From UBA8437 sp003445035 (GTDB lineage Bacteria > Planctomycetota > Planctomycetia > Planctomycetales > Planctomycetaceae): 6,750 bases of DNA. Under the pieces are notes generated by a model. The model did not search any database and was not told the origin of the DNA. It was given only the letters and a program-made list of their open reading frames with translations. Positions 6,652 through 6,750 of the stretch are shown here, one piece after another. Each line of letters begins with the position of its first letter. Within the stretch, counting starts at the first letter, position 1. The stretch spans positions 1 through 6,750 of the forward strand of contig CALCHI010000036.1 of NCBI GenBank assembly GCA_937901285.1, written 5' to 3'. The position numbers and the translations under genes are program-made.

Positions 6652-6675
6652 GTGCAACCCTCGCGAGGGTTTCAC
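6652..6675. repeat. Palindromic inverted repeat downstream of glnS
   Basis: AACCCTCGCGAGGGTT (6656-6671) is a perfect 16-base palindrome. The flanks GTG and CAC extend the pairing with one mismatch. Only three T follow on the plus strand, so it is a weak plus-strand terminator at best. It could help stop gltX-glnS transcription or be a dimeric protein site. The function is unknown. Confidence 0.5.
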
Positions 6676-6718
6676 GCCGGCCGATTGGTGGAGTCACCTC
6701 CGTCGGCGTATCCCGGAT

Positions 6719-6745
6719 GGCGGCGGCAACCCGTTGCCGGCCGCC
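6719..6745. repeat. GC-rich imperfect inverted repeat at right edge
   Basis: GGCGGCGGCAAC (6719-6730) can pair with GTTGCCGGCCGCC (6733-6745), forming up to 12 pairs with one bulged G around a very tight turn. No T-run follows within the window. It could be a repeat element or part of the tail of the convergent gene inferred from the terminator; two minus-strand frames end just left of here (stops near 6694 and 6676), but neither is long enough to judge. Confidence 0.35.
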
Positions 6746-6750
6746 GGTCC

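Noticed and set aside
6413..6697. 94-residue minus-strand open frame at the right end
   Set aside because: It runs through the terminator hairpin and into antisense of glnS, and has no recognisable family features.
1..6750. CRISPR array, tRNA/rRNA gene, insertion sequence or prophage genes
   Set aside because: I saw no spaced direct repeats, no T-loop-like tRNA sequence, no transposase or phage motifs, and no terminal inverted repeats flanking a gene.

Overview
The window is GC-rich bacterial DNA, densely coding with short gaps. It most resembles a member of the Planctomycetota. That is an inference from gene content: exported bacterial cyclophilins with a long basic tail, a small free-standing LigD-type phosphoesterase protein, and a gltX gene followed directly by glnS. 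Nothing here fixes the genus.

Layout. Positions 1-1291 carry two tandem cyclophilin-type peptidyl-prolyl isomerase genes on the plus strand. The first is cut by the left edge. The second has a signal peptide and a clear ribosome binding site. Converging on them, only 20 bases away, is a minus-strand gene (1312-2721) for a full-length type I glutamine synthetase homologue. About 120 bases separate it from a divergent plus-strand gene (about 2842-3207) for a small LigD-PE-like protein. A sigma70-like promoter overlapping that gene's stop codon leads into a two-gene unit, gltX (3264-4856) and glnS (4853-6559), which share a 4-base ATGA overlap. The last 190 bases hold no supported gene. They contain a strong intrinsic terminator for the minus strand and two further inverted repeats, suggesting that a convergent minus-strand gene ends just beyond the right edge.

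How the genes relate. GltX and GlnS charge tRNA-Glu and tRNA-Gln directly and are probably co-transcribed and translationally coupled. The glutamine synthetase homologue lies in the same glutamate/glutamine neighbourhood but is the odd member. Its fold, C-terminal tail and adenylylation-site tyrosine match GlnA closely. However, the acidic residues that bind the catalytic metals and the ammonium are largely replaced, two of them by Arg and Lys. It therefore looks like a pseudoenzyme or a repurposed paralogue, and it is the most interesting item in the window. The cyclophilins probably act on protein folding outside the cytoplasm, and the PE-like protein on nucleic acid 3' ends. Neither has an obvious link to glutamine metabolism.
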